Shown piece by piece: positions 33,856 to 42,529 of a DNA stretch of 64,000 nt; within the stretch, counting starts at the first letter, position 1, and every line of letters begins with the position of its first letter. The DNA comes from an uncultured Acidimicrobiales bacterium (GTDB lineage Bacteria > Actinomycetota > Acidimicrobiia > Acidimicrobiales > Bin134), in the NCBI GenBank assembly GCA_951813325.1, contig OX638350.1, positions 2,461,954 through 2,525,953 of the forward strand. Direction: 5' to 3'. The notes under the pieces were generated by a model. It worked only from the letters and a program-made list of their open reading frames with translations. It was not told where the DNA came from and did not search any database. Made by a program: the position numbers and the translations under genes.

Positions 33856-34794
33856 CTACAAAATTGCCAGGGGATTCACCGGCGAACCGGTGCCGTAGCG
33901 TAACACCAGCGGAGCACATACGTACTGGAATTCCCAGCGGCCCAATTCGGCGCAGCGGGCGGCGGCGGCCTCGAAGTCGGCGTTGTCGATAATGGGCATC
34001 CCCATGTACGGCAACAGGATGTGGTGGACGTGCAGCGCGATGCGGATAGGGATCGGGTTGGGGATGCCCTGGTCGTCCTGGGGGGCGTCCTGAAAGTCCC
34101 AGGTCAGACAAGAGGCGTCGGTCTCGTAGAGGAACTCGATGGCCGAGGCGTGGACTCCGGCGTTGGACCCCATTGCCTGGGATGTGCCGGTCTTCTCGAA
34201 GTACACGTCCATGCCGCTGCGGATGCACACCGCATCGCCGGGGCGGGGCTCGATGCCCTGGGCCGCGGCCACATCAGCCAGTTCCCAGCCGTGGACCGGC
34301 TCGCCCGGTGCCACGTAGTCGGTGCCCCGGAATCGGGGCACATCGTAGAGCACCCCCCGAGTGACGATGCCGTCGCGCCAGTAGTCAATGGTGCCGGTGT
34401 GCTCTGCGGGCATAGGGGGCTTGGCGAGCTCCTTGTTGTTCCAGAACTTGCCCCCGCCGTCCACCGGCAGGTGGCACAGGGCGTCGATGTGGGTCTGCAC
34501 GAACCCGTGGATGAACATCCCAAAGTAGTCAGCCATCGCCCCGGAGTCGCCGGCGCCCACGAAGTGGTGAGCCGGATAAGGATTGGCCGGACCGGCATGG
34601 GTGTCGATGGGCCGGCTCATCGACACCGCCTCCCCGGTCTGCACCAGCGCAGCCGCCGCTCGGCGGGCCTCGGGGGTGATGAGGTTGAGGGTGCCCAACT
34701 CGTCTTCGTCCCCCCAACGGCCCCAGTTGCAGAACCGCTCCCGATAAGCGGCGTACTCTTCAGCAGTCGGCGGCGTGCGATCACTCAATCCCAT
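33856..34794 (-). CDS. Cyclase-family metal-dependent hydrolase
   Basis: A 312-residue cyclase-family protein (PF04199). Opening CNWGRWGDEDELGTLNLITPE is characteristic. The metal motif is intact here, QTHIDALCHLPVDGG, unlike the Gln-containing version at 15945. VCIRSGMDVYFEK and the C-terminal VCAPLVLRYGTGSPVNPLAIL complete the family pattern. The ATG at 34794 is used; the frame is open far upstream but that region is the coding strand of a P450 on the other side. Only 18 bases separate it from the divergent P450 start. It lies 89 bases upstream of the demethylase operon and could be transcribed with it. Confidence 0.87.
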   Translation of the reverse strand: MGLSDRTPPTAEEYAAYRERFCNWGRWGDEDELGTLNLITPEARRAAAALVQTGEAVSMSRPIDTHAGPANPYPAHHFVGAGDSGAMADYFGMFIHGFVQTHIDALCHLPVDGGGKFWNNKELAKPPMPAEHTGTIDYWRDGIVTRGVLYDVPRFRGTDYVAPGEPVHGWELADVAAAQGIEPRPGDAVCIRSGMDVYFEKTGTSQAMGSNAGVHASAIEFLYETDASCLTWDFQDAPQDDQGIPNPIPIRIALHVHHILLPYMGMPIIDNADFEAAAARCAELGRWEFQYVCAPLVLRYGTGSPVNPLAIL

Positions 34795-34812
34795 AAGGCA
34801 GTCTCTATCACA

Positions 34813-35994
34813 ATGACCGGATACGACCCGTTCTCCCTTGAGGTGGCCACTGATCCGCTCCCGATCTATAGGGAGTTGCGGGCGGCGGGCGGGGTCCATC
34901 GACTGGAGCAGTACTACGGGTGGGCGCTGCCCCGGTTCGCCGAGTTGTGGGAGGTGAGCTGCGACCGGGAGTCGTTCACCATTGTGGAAGGGCCGGTTTT
35001 CCTGCGGGACCAGGTGCTTCAGCCAGCGTCGGTCGAGCTGGGGCCGTTGCCGGTCGGGACGTTCCTTAGTTTCTCCCAGATGGACCCGCCGGCCCACACC
35101 CAGATCCGCAAGATCCTCTATCCCCCGCTGCGCCCGCGGCCAGTAGCCGAGCTGGAGGCCGAAATGCGCCGGGTGGCCGCCGATTGCGTGGAAGCCGGTC
35201 TGGAGCGGGGGCGGTTGGACGTGGTGACCGAGTTGGCCTCGCCGGTGTCGGTGGCGGGAACCTCGCTGGTGCTGGGATTCCCCTTTGCCGACGGGGAGAA
35301 GCTGGTGGACTACGCCAACCAGACCATGCGCTACGACGACCGCGCCCCCGCGGCCCGGGCCAAGATCCATGAATATCTGTGCGGTTTCGTGGCCGACCAG
35401 CGGTCCGGTGACTGCCCCGAGTACATCGATGCCCTGCTGGGAGTGGATGTGATGGGCCATCCCTTCGGCGACCAGGACGCCGCCATCCAACTCTCCACCC
35501 TGTTCACGGGCGGCGTGGAGACCACCCCCAAGGTGATGGGCGGCGGCTTCATCCACCTGGCCGCCGACGGCGGCCAGCGGGCCGCCCTGGCCCAGGACCC
35601 ATCGCTCAGCGGGGGCGCCTTCGAGGAGATGCTGCGCCTGGAGGTGCCCATCCAGCATCTGGGCCGCACGGTGTGCCGTCCCACCGTTATCGGCGGCCAG
35701 GAGATGGCCCCCGGCGACCGGGTGTTTCTGCTGTACCAGTCGGCCAACCGGGACGAGCGGGAGTTCGGCCCCGACTCTGAGAGCTTCGACCTCCACCGCC
35801 GCCCGCCCCGCCAGCTCGGCTTCGGCCACGGCCTGCACTATTGCATCGGCGCCCATTTGGCCCGCTTGGAGGGCCGGGTGATCATCGAGGAGGCCCTGGC
35901 CCGCATCCCCGATTTCGACGTCCTCGCCGACGAGGTGGTCCGCCTGCCCGGCTCATTCCAGCAGGGCTACGCCTCGGTGCCGATCGTTTTCTGA
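34813..35994 (+). CDS. Cytochrome P450
   Basis: A 393-residue bacterial class I cytochrome P450. Haem-binding motif FGHGLHYCIGAHLARLEG with Cys344 as the thiolate ligand, ExxR as EEMLR, and an I-helix FTGGVETTP in which the usual A/G-G-x-D/E-T pattern is kept as GGVET. The ATG at 34813 lies 18 bases from the divergent cyclase gene. No ferredoxin or ferredoxin reductase is adjacent. Its 3' end overlaps a second, convergent P450 gene by 28 bases. Substrate unknown; the environment suggests terpenoid, steroid or aromatic catabolism. Confidence 0.93.
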   Translation: MTGYDPFSLEVATDPLPIYRELRAAGGVHRLEQYYGWALPRFAELWEVSCDRESFTIVEGPVFLRDQVLQPASVELGPLPVGTFLSFSQMDPPAHTQIRKILYPPLRPRPVAELEAEMRRVAADCVEAGLERGRLDVVTELASPVSVAGTSLVLGFPFADGEKLVDYANQTMRYDDRAPAARAKIHEYLCGFVADQRSGDCPEYIDALLGVDVMGHPFGDQDAAIQLSTLFTGGVETTPKVMGGGFIHLAADGGQRAALAQDPSLSGGAFEEMLRLEVPIQHLGRTVCRPTVIGGQEMAPGDRVFLLYQSANRDEREFGPDSESFDLHRRPPRQLGFGHGLHYCIGAHLARLEGRVIIEEALARIPDFDVLADEVVRLPGSFQQGYASVPIVF

Positions 35995-37190
35995 GCCAAG
36001 GCCACTGGCAATCGGGCCAGCCCTCGCAAGGTGAGCCGAGGCTTCCAGGGAGGGTTTTCTTCTAGCGGGGTCCACGTTGGGAAACGGTCAAGCAGGCCGG
36101 CCAGAACCACTTGGCCTTCGAGGCGGGCCAGCGATGCGCCCAGGCAGTAGTGGATGCCCGAGCCGAACGACAGCAGCGGCGTGTCTTGGCGGGTGATGTC
36201 GAACCGGTCGGGATCGTCGATCACCGCGGGGTCGCGGTTGGCCGCGGCCAGCAGGGTCAGCACCATGCTGCCCTGGGCGACGGAGTGGCCCCCGATCTCC
36301 ACATCTTCAAACGTGTAGCGGGCGTCCACTTGCACCGGGGGCTCATAGCGCAGCACCTCGTCGACCGCACCGGGCACCAGCGACCGGTCGGCTCGCAGCC
36401 GGGCCAGTTGGTCGGGATGGCGCATCAGCGTGTGGACCATGTTGCCAAAGAGGTTGGTGGTGGTCTCGAACCCGGCGGCATAAATGAGAGACAAGGTGAG
36501 CCCGATCTCGCTTTGGGTGAGCCGATCCTCACCGTCGCTGGCCGCGATCAGCGCCGACAGCAGGTCGCCGCCGGGCTCGGCCCGCCGCCGGTCGATCAGC
36601 TCGTCGAAGTACGCCGCCACCTTCGCCCCGGAGACCTCAGCCCGCTCCATGTCCTCCGGGCTGCGATTCGGCTCCAAAGTGCCGGCCAAGTCGGACACCA
36701 GCGGCCGAAGCCAGTCGCGGTCGGCCCGGGGAACACCCACCAGCTCGCTGATGACATTGGCCGGCAGCGGGAAGGCCAGCTGGTCGATCAGGTCTACCTC
36801 GCAGGCGGGAACCAGCGGATCGAGCAGCTCAGCGGTCATGGCCTCCACCGAGCCCCGAAGCCCCTCCACCCGCCGGGGCGTGAAGGCCCGGCTGACCAGC
36901 GACCGCAGGCGGGTGTGGTCGGGCGGATTCAAGAACAGCAGCGTGCGCTCCTCTTTCGGCGTGCGCACCGCGTTGCCGGCAATCGTCGGCACCTGGTCGC
37001 CCGGTTCGGGGTTGCCCATCCGGGGATCCCGCAACACCGACCGGCAATCCTCATAGCGGGTGAGGGCCCAATAGTCGGCAAAGCCCAGCTTGTGTACCGG
37101 CGACGTCTCCCGCAGCTCCGCCAAAAGCGCATAGGGATCGGCGTACACCTCGGGATCGGTGACGATCCGCAGGAACAGCTCGTCGCTCAC
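35967..37190 (-). CDS. Cytochrome P450
   Basis: A 407-residue P450, only distantly related to its convergent neighbour. Haem motif FGSGIHYCLGASLARLEG with Cys349, ExxR in DEVLRYEPP, and the oxygen-activation helix YAAGFETTTN. The I-helix and PPDHTRLRSLVSRAFTPRRV segment are typical of soluble actinobacterial P450s. The start is taken as the GTG at 37190, which overlaps the SDR stop codon as GTGA; a longer TTG start would extend into the SDR gene. It is therefore co-transcribed and probably co-translated with that dehydrogenase, suggesting hydroxylation followed or preceded by alcohol oxidation. Confidence 0.92.
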   Translation of the reverse strand: MSDELFLRIVTDPEVYADPYALLAELRETSPVHKLGFADYWALTRYEDCRSVLRDPRMGNPEPGDQVPTIAGNAVRTPKEERTLLFLNPPDHTRLRSLVSRAFTPRRVEGLRGSVEAMTAELLDPLVPACEVDLIDQLAFPLPANVISELVGVPRADRDWLRPLVSDLAGTLEPNRSPEDMERAEVSGAKVAAYFDELIDRRRAEPGGDLLSALIAASDGEDRLTQSEIGLTLSLIYAAGFETTTNLFGNMVHTLMRHPDQLARLRADRSLVPGAVDEVLRYEPPVQVDARYTFEDVEIGGHSVAQGSMVLTLLAAANRDPAVIDDPDRFDITRQDTPLLSFGSGIHYCLGASLARLEGQVVLAGLLDRFPTWTPLEENPPWKPRLTLRGLARLPVALAQKTIGTEA

Positions 37191-38104
37191 GGGCGGGGAC
37201 TGTTGACGCGGCCAAAGGTGTAGGCGTCGGGCCAACCCCGCTCGGCGAGGTTGGCCTCTTGGCGGGCGATGGCCGCGGGGATATCAGTCGGCTGCCAGCC
37301 CTCGACCAGAGCTTGGCCCATGAGATCGCGCACCGGTCGATTTAGCTCCGCCAAGAGTTGCAGGCTGAAGGCAATGCGCCCAGTGAGCACGTCGGGGTCG
37401 CCAGTAAGCAGTGCGAGGGCGGCTTCGGCCATGGTCTCCAGCGGTTCGAACATGTCCTCGTCGATCCAGCCAGCCTCTACCAACGCCGGGGTGGCGATGG
37501 CCGCTTGGGGAGTGAGGGCGTTCACCGCCACCCCCTGCCCTTCGCACTCGCTGGCCGCCGAGACGGTCAACTTGTTCAGCGCCGCCTTGGGCGCCCCGTA
37601 GACGAAGCCGGCTTTCGAGGGTTTGCTCGCGGGGAACGGAGGTCCAGGAGGCAGTTCGGCGGAGAAAGTGGTGAGGTTCAAGATCGCCCCTCTCCCCCGC
37701 TGGCGCATGCCGCCTACGACGGCCTTCATCAGCTCCCAAGGCGCCCACAGGTTGACTTGCAGGCTCAGCTCGAGTTGCTTGGGCGTTACCTCCTCGAACG
37801 GGTGGTAGCCGCCGAAAGCGGCGTTGTTGACCAGGATGTCGATGGGGCCGAACGCCTCCTCTGTCTTGGGCACCAACTCCATGCGTGCTCCCGTCGGATC
37901 GCTGAGATCAGACGGAAGCACCAGGCACTCCCCGCCGAAAGACTCGATGCGGCTCTTGGTGGCGGCTAAACCCTGCTCATCGCGGGCGGTGATGGCCACT
38001 CGGGCGCCCTCGGCGGCCAATCGCAGCGCGATAGCCGTGCCGGTGCCCCCCTTGCTCGCGCCGGTAACCAGCGCAACCTTGCCGTCGGTGGCCCGTTCTG
38101 CCAT
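37187..38104 (-). CDS. Short-chain dehydrogenase/reductase
   Basis: A 305-residue classical SDR. Cofactor motif TGASKGGTGTA (residues 14-24, a variant of T-G-x3-G-x-G), NNAAFGG structural motif, and the catalytic pair in YGAPKAALN (Tyr-x3-Lys). The ATG at 38104 is preceded by GGAAGG; an upstream in-frame ATG 16 codons earlier lacks a site. The C-terminal extension of about 60 residues (GWQPTDIPAAIARQEA) is longer than usual. It ends in a 4-base overlap with a P450 gene. Probably oxidises an alcohol or reduces a ketone in the same pathway. Confidence 0.9.
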   Translation of the reverse strand: MAERATDGKVALVTGASKGGTGTAIALRLAAEGARVAITARDEQGLAATKSRIESFGGECLVLPSDLSDPTGARMELVPKTEEAFGPIDILVNNAAFGGYHPFEEVTPKQLELSLQVNLWAPWELMKAVVGGMRQRGRGAILNLTTFSAELPPGPPFPASKPSKAGFVYGAPKAALNKLTVSAASECEGQGVAVNALTPQAAIATPALVEAGWIDEDMFEPLETMAEAALALLTGDPDVLTGRIAFSLQLLAELNRPVRDLMGQALVEGWQPTDIPAAIARQEANLAERGWPDAYTFGRVNSPRP

Positions 38105-38167
38105 AGCCTTGCCTTCCCGAGTGGAATCCTTTGCGAGCCTACGCCAACCCATAGATCCGAGGGCTTA

Positions 38168-38893
38168 GTGTCCGACAACAAACCCATTCGACGTCGAGCC
38201 CTCTCGCTGCTGCATACATCGGACTGCCACCTGGGAACTGGTCCGGCCCGACGACAGGAGGCAGCTTTTGCCGCCGCCGTCGACCTGGCCATCGCCGAGG
38301 CAGTGGACTTGGTCATGATCTCTGGCGACCTGTTCGACCACAACCGGGTTGGCGATGACGTGCTGAGTTGGGCCGCCGACCAGTTGGCTCGGCTCTCGTG
38401 CCCGGTGGTGATGATCGCCGGCAACCACGACGCCCATCCCGAGTCGTCGGTGCTCCACCGATTCGGCCCCCACATCCAGGAGTTCCCGATCACTATTCTC
38501 GACGACCTCGAAGGCTCGACGACTCACCTGGCGGAGTTGGACCTCACCGTCTGGGGCAAGTCGATGGACGACCACCACCCCGGATTCCACCCCCTCGACG
38601 GGCTCCCGCCTCGCCCGGAATACGGCTGGTGCATCGCCATGGGCCACGGCCTGGTGATGCCCGATGAGACGCCGTCGTATCGCTCGTCGCCCATCTACCC
38701 CAGCCACCTTGACGCCATCGACTGGGACTATGTGGCCCTCGGCCACATCCATCGCCACCAGATAATCCGCGAATCCCCCTCGGTGATCGCCTACTCCGGC
38801 GCCACCGCCGAGTCCCTCGAAGGGGAGCCCGCCGCAGTGCTCGTCACCCTCGACCCCGACTCCGGCGTATCGCTGAATCTGCGACAGCTGTAG
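38168..38893 (+). CDS. Calcineurin-like metallophosphoesterase
   Basis: A 241-residue metallophosphoesterase. All metal-binding blocks are visible: HTSDCHLG, SGDLFD, AGNHDAHPE, MGHG and ALGHIHRHQI. This set and order match the SbcD/Mre11 and YhaO-like nuclease branch, but the protein lacks the extra C-terminal domain of SbcD and has no SbcC partner nearby. Starts at a GTG 63 bases from the divergent SDR. It may be a stand-alone phosphodiesterase or nuclease; the substrate is uncertain. Confidence 0.87.
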   Translation: MSDNKPIRRRALSLLHTSDCHLGTGPARRQEAAFAAAVDLAIAEAVDLVMISGDLFDHNRVGDDVLSWAADQLARLSCPVVMIAGNHDAHPESSVLHRFGPHIQEFPITILDDLEGSTTHLAELDLTVWGKSMDDHHPGFHPLDGLPPRPEYGWCIAMGHGLVMPDETPSYRSSPIYPSHLDAIDWDYVALGHIHRHQIIRESPSVIAYSGATAESLEGEPAAVLVTLDPDSGVSLNLRQL

Positions 38894-38940
38894 ACGCACG
38901 CAAGTAACCGTCACCGGGGTTCACTACGATTTGGGCTGCC

Positions 38941-39213
38941 ATGGAGCGCCGCAATCCTCTCGGATGTCCCGCAGACACGCCCCAATACATTTGGCGGCGC
39001 CAGATGGACTCGATCCGCGCCCGCACGGTGTCGGAGCGCCTTGAAGAATGGCGTCAACTCAACGAAGCCGGAGCGATTATGGAGGAAACGGCGGTGCGCA
39101 ATCGCCACCCTGAATACAACGATCATGAGGTCTTCTTGGCGTTGGTCGTTGCCCGCTATGGGAAAGAGCTTGCCCATGAGGTGTGGCCTGACTCTGTGGG
39201 AATAGAACCCTGA
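38941..39213 (+). CDS. Small helical protein paired with a nucleotidyltransferase
   Basis: A 90-residue, highly charged, all-helical protein (RTVSERLEEWRQLNEAG, then HEVFLALVVARYGKELAHEV). The pattern resembles a family of 70-90 residue proteins that I recall next to predicted nucleotidyltransferases in many genomes. An internal ATG at 39004 is an alternative start and would leave just the conserved part. The stop codon overlaps the next gene's probable start. By position it could be the antitoxin or partner of that gene; no DNA-binding motif is obvious. Confidence 0.65.
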   Translation: MERRNPLGCPADTPQYIWRRQMDSIRARTVSERLEEWRQLNEAGAIMEETAVRNRHPEYNDHEVFLALVVARYGKELAHEVWPDSVGIEP

Positions 39214-39761
39214 TAGAGCTGACCGCCGCGCTGGAGCGCACCATTCGCGCTCTTGAATCCGCGGGCGTGGACTACATCGTGGTCGGCTCGACGGCCGCCG
39301 CCGCTTGGGGGGTCGCCCGAATGACACGCGACGTGGATGTCGTAGTTCTCTTGGCCCCCGAGTCTGGAGAGGCCCTGCTCCAGGCACTCCGGGCGGGCGA
39401 GGTCTACTTCCCAGAGTCAGACGCCCGTCAAGCGGTTGAGTCCGGAGGTTCATTCAACATCCTCCACCCGCAAAGCGGCGGAAAGGTGGACGTGTTTGCC
39501 ATTCCCGCCTCCGATCCGTTTACCCGATCCCGAATAGCCCGGAGAGTTCGCGCCGAGGTCCTCGGAGTAGAGGCATGGATCGCCACACCTGAAGACGTTG
39601 TGCTGGCCAAGCTCCGATGGCGCCTCGAATCCCGCTCCGAGACCCAGTGGCGAGACTGCGTAGAGATCGCGGCAATCAATGACCTCGACATCAGCTATAT
39701 GCGGAGATGGGCAGCCGAGCTCGGCGTCCAGGAAGATCTAGCCGAACTCCTGAACGATTGA
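39210..39761 (+). CDS. MNT/AbiEii-like predicted nucleotidyltransferase
   Basis: A predicted nucleotidyltransferase. The active-site pattern is present: GSTAAAAWG followed by TRDVDVVV (two Asp) and a third Asp in GKVDVFAI. Similar proteins include the AbiEii type IV toxin group and house-keeping nucleotidyltransferases. The first standard start codon is a GTG at 39267, but good coding sequence (IELTAALERTIRALESAGVDY) extends back to a CTG at 39210 overlapping the upstream stop codon as CTGA, so a CTG start is proposed. With the small upstream protein it forms a compact two-gene module that may be a toxin-antitoxin-like pair; this is unproven. Confidence 0.7.
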   Translation: MIELTAALERTIRALESAGVDYIVVGSTAAAAWGVARMTRDVDVVVLLAPESGEALLQALRAGEVYFPESDARQAVESGGSFNILHPQSGGKVDVFAIPASDPFTRSRIARRVRAEVLGVEAWIATPEDVVLAKLRWRLESRSETQWRDCVEIAAINDLDISYMRRWAAELGVQEDLAELLND

Positions 39762-39771
39762 CTTCGGTCGT

Positions 39772-40635
39772 TCAGGGCTTGCCCACGCCGGGAACGACGG
39801 ATTCGGTGGCGTAGATGGAACCGGTAGCCGCGGCGGTCACCACTTCTTTCTTCCAGTCGTCGGCCGCGCAGATCAGGAGCGTGCGGCGGTCGTCGCCGCC
39901 CAGCACGCAGGCCACGGGCACTTTGGGGGCCATGTCGTAGGAGTCGGTCACCTCTCCGCCGGGCAGCACCCGGAACACCCGCAGGCCAAGCGGGTCGGCC
40001 ACCCACACCGCGCCCTCAGCGTCGAGGCAGATTCCGTCGGGCGGGGCCACCGGTGCCCTGTCCGATTCGGGAGCCAGCTCGGCGTAGACCCTTCGGTTGG
40101 ACAGGGTGCCATCAGGGGCCACGTCAAACGCGGTGAGCCGGAAGGCCGCGCTCTCAGCCACAATCAGCGTTTCCTCATCGGGGGTCAGAATGTGGCCGTT
40201 GGGGGCTTCCATCCCGTCGGCGCCCACGCTCACCGAACCGTCGGGAGTCACCCTGAAGGTCTGGCCGGTGCGCCGCTCGCCCCCTGCGTGGATCTTCTGC
40301 CCCATGTCGCCGATGTAGGCGGTGCCATCGGAGCGCACGATCATGTCGTTGATGTCGCCGATGGCCAGCGGCGACAGGTCAGCGTGCTCCACCATCGAAC
40401 CGTCGGGCTCTTGGCGCAGCAGCTTCTGGGTGGACATGGCCACCACCAGCAGCCGGCCGTCGGGCAGCCAGCCCAGCCCCGACGGGTCGTCCCAGTCCAC
40501 CACCGCCATCGTCTCGGCGTTGCCGTCGAGGTCGGTGCGCACCACCCGATGGGCGTGCATGTCGGAGAACCACAGCGCGCCGTCGCGCCACCGGGGTCCC
40601 TCGGAGAAGTTGAGCCCGTCCAAGATCGTTCGCAT
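39772..40635 (-). CDS. SMP-30/gluconolactonase-family lactonase
   Basis: A 287-residue six-bladed beta-propeller of the SMP-30/gluconolactonase family. Metal-binding residues can be placed in NFSEGPRW (Glu), GDINDMIV (Asn) and PPDGICLDAEGAVWVAD (Asp). The ATG at 40635 has GGAGG 8 bases upstream. It is divergent, across 50 bases, from a TauD-type dioxygenase. Enzymes of this family hydrolyse sugar lactones or other lactones; the natural substrate is unknown. Confidence 0.9.
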   Translation of the reverse strand: MRTILDGLNFSEGPRWRDGALWFSDMHAHRVVRTDLDGNAETMAVVDWDDPSGLGWLPDGRLLVVAMSTQKLLRQEPDGSMVEHADLSPLAIGDINDMIVRSDGTAYIGDMGQKIHAGGERRTGQTFRVTPDGSVSVGADGMEAPNGHILTPDEETLIVAESAAFRLTAFDVAPDGTLSNRRVYAELAPESDRAPVAPPDGICLDAEGAVWVADPLGLRVFRVLPGGEVTDSYDMAPKVPVACVLGGDDRRTLLICAADDWKKEVVTAAATGSIYATESVVPGVGKP

Positions 40636-40685
40636 CGGGTGCCTCCTCATCGGCTTGGTCGCTGACGAGATGGCACAATAGCCCC

Positions 40686-41612
40686 ATGACCATGACCCTC
40701 ACCCCCGGCATCGACGCTGAAGAGTCATTCGAAACCATTCAGGTGGATCGGATCGGCGGCTCGCTGGGCGCGGTGGTCTCCGGCGTGGACCCCCGAGACG
40801 GCCTGACCGACCAGCAGTTCGCCGAGGTTCACGAGGCGCTGCTCCGCCACGAGGTGATTTTCTTCCGCAACGTGCCCATGAGCGCCGAGGACCAACTGAA
40901 GTTCGCCTCCCGCTGGGGCCAGCCCAGCATCTTCCCGCTATCGGCGGTGTTGGGGGCCACCGAGCCGTCTACATCAGTCATCCGCGACGACGCCGACAGC
41001 CTGCCCACCACCGACAATTGGCACACCGACGTGACCTGGATCGAGGTGCCCCCTAAGGTCGCCCTGCTCCAAGCCACCGTCGTTCCTCCCTACGGCGGTG
41101 ACACCATGTGGTGCAGCATCACCTCGGCCTACGACGCCCTGTCGGAGCCGATGCGGGCCATGATCGACGGGCTGGAGGTGCACCACTCCAACTATCCCCA
41201 GTTCTGCACCAGCATGGCCGAGAAGTCGGGGAGCTGGGATCTGGTGCCCCTGTTGCGGGAGGCCTATCCCGGCGTTGAGCACCCTCTAGTGCGCACCCAT
41301 CCCGAGACCGGGCGACGTGCGCTGTATGTGGCCACCAATTTCCAGCAGTACGTGGTGGGCCTGACGGAGGATGAGAGCACGGCCCTGCTCGACTTCCTAT
41401 TGCGCCACATCAACCAGCCCCGCTTCCACTGCCGGTGGTCGTGGACCGAGGGCGATCTGGCCATCTGGGACGAGCGGTCCACCAACCACCGGGGCGTGTC
41501 GGATCACTATCCCCAGGTCCGGGAGGTGCGCCGCTGCACCGTGGACGGCGACCGCCCCTACTTCGACCCCTCGGTGCCCTACGAGCCCAAGGCCGCCTAC
41601 CAGCCCCAGTAG
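40686..41612 (+). CDS. TauD/TfdA-family 2-oxoglutarate-dependent dioxygenase
   Basis: A 308-residue Fe(II)/2-oxoglutarate dioxygenase. The iron triad is His-x-Asp in NWHTDVTW and the distal His in STNHRGV, and the following RRCTVDG Arg probably binds the 2-oxoglutarate carboxylate. The N-terminal RIGGSLGAVVSGVDPRDGL is a typical TauD opening. Members release sulfite from taurine, oxidise alkylsulfates, or cleave phenoxyacids; this one is not assigned. Its 3' end overlaps the convergent enoyl-CoA hydratase by 16 bases. Confidence 0.92.
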   Translation: MTMTLTPGIDAEESFETIQVDRIGGSLGAVVSGVDPRDGLTDQQFAEVHEALLRHEVIFFRNVPMSAEDQLKFASRWGQPSIFPLSAVLGATEPSTSVIRDDADSLPTTDNWHTDVTWIEVPPKVALLQATVVPPYGGDTMWCSITSAYDALSEPMRAMIDGLEVHHSNYPQFCTSMAEKSGSWDLVPLLREAYPGVEHPLVRTHPETGRRALYVATNFQQYVVGLTEDESTALLDFLLRHINQPRFHCRWSWTEGDLAIWDERSTNHRGVSDHYPQVREVRRCTVDGDRPYFDPSVPYEPKAAYQPQ

Positions 41613-42448
41613 TCCCCGCCGAAGCGCTCGTCGCGCTCGGCCAGCGCGCCCTTCATGCCCTTCTCGCGGGACGTTTCGTGGAAGTCGAACTCGTCGGGGC
41701 TGCGGCGGGTGCCCATCACGAACAGGGGGTGGACTCCGTAGTGGGGGGTGAACGCCTGGCCGATTCCCAGCATGTCATAGGCCAGGTGGGCCACCGTTCG
41801 GCCGGTGGCGATGCCGTCGCGGGGCAGGCTGGCCAGCGCCCCGGTGAGCTGGGCCACCGCTTCATCGAGTTGGTCGACGGGCACCACCCGGTTGACCAGG
41901 CCGAGCCGCTCGGCTTCGACAGCGTCGAACTTGCGCCCGGTAACCACCAGCTCGTTGGCCCGCTTCAACCCGATCTGAGAGGCCAGCATGGGGTACAGCC
42001 ACGAGGTGCCCGCCGAGCCGAAGCGCTCCTCGGGCAGGCCGAAAGTTGCGTCGTCCGACACCACGGCAAAATCGCACACCAGCACCAAGTACAGCCCCGC
42101 GCCGATGCACGGCCCGTGTACCCGGGCCACGATGGGCTTGGCCGAATACAGCAGGTCGCGCATCACCCACGCCCGGCGGCGCAGTCCGGCGATGGCGAAC
42201 CGCCCGCCCTTGGTCTCGGCCCCGCCGTAGAAGTCGTCGGGGCTGGACAGGTCGAACCCGGCGGTGAACCCCCGCCCCGCCCCGGCCAACACGATGCACT
42301 TCACGTGGTCATCGGCCTCGGCCTGGCGCACGAAAGCCACAATCTCATCGAACATCTCATCGGTCAGCGCGTTGAACACATCCGGCCGGTTCAAGGTGAT
42401 CTTCGCCACCGCATCGTCCGCCGCATAGGTCACCTGGTCATCAGCCAT
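41597..42448 (-). CDS. Enoyl-CoA hydratase/isomerase-family protein
   Basis: A 283-residue crotonase-fold protein. The N-terminal ITLNRPDVFNALTDEMFDEI and the oxyanion-hole motif AGAGRGFTAGFDLS fit the family, as does PCIGAGLYLVLVCDFAVV. The usual catalytic Glu pair is not obvious from the sequence, so the reaction (hydration, isomerisation or hydrolysis of an acyl-CoA) is left open. Start ATG 42448 chosen over an upstream one that overlaps the divergent permease promoter. No linked acyl-CoA dehydrogenase is adjacent. Confidence 0.9.
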   Translation of the reverse strand: MADDQVTYAADDAVAKITLNRPDVFNALTDEMFDEIVAFVRQAEADDHVKCIVLAGAGRGFTAGFDLSSPDDFYGGAETKGGRFAIAGLRRRAWVMRDLLYSAKPIVARVHGPCIGAGLYLVLVCDFAVVSDDATFGLPEERFGSAGTSWLYPMLASQIGLKRANELVVTGRKFDAVEAERLGLVNRVVPVDQLDEAVAQLTGALASLPRDGIATGRTVAHLAYDMLGIGQAFTPHYGVHPLFVMGTRRSPDEFDFHETSREKGMKGALAERDERFGGDYWGW

Positions 42449-42529
42449 GCCCCCAATCCTGCCTGACGACCGATGATCTCGTCGCACAGTGAGCCAAGCC
42501 CCTCCCCCACCCCTCTAATCTGCTGGGCT

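Noticed and set aside
34795-35856. Upstream extension of the cyclase gene at 33856 to about 666 codons
   Set aside because: The extension is antisense to a clear P450, and the ATG at 34794 gives the normal cyclase N-terminus.
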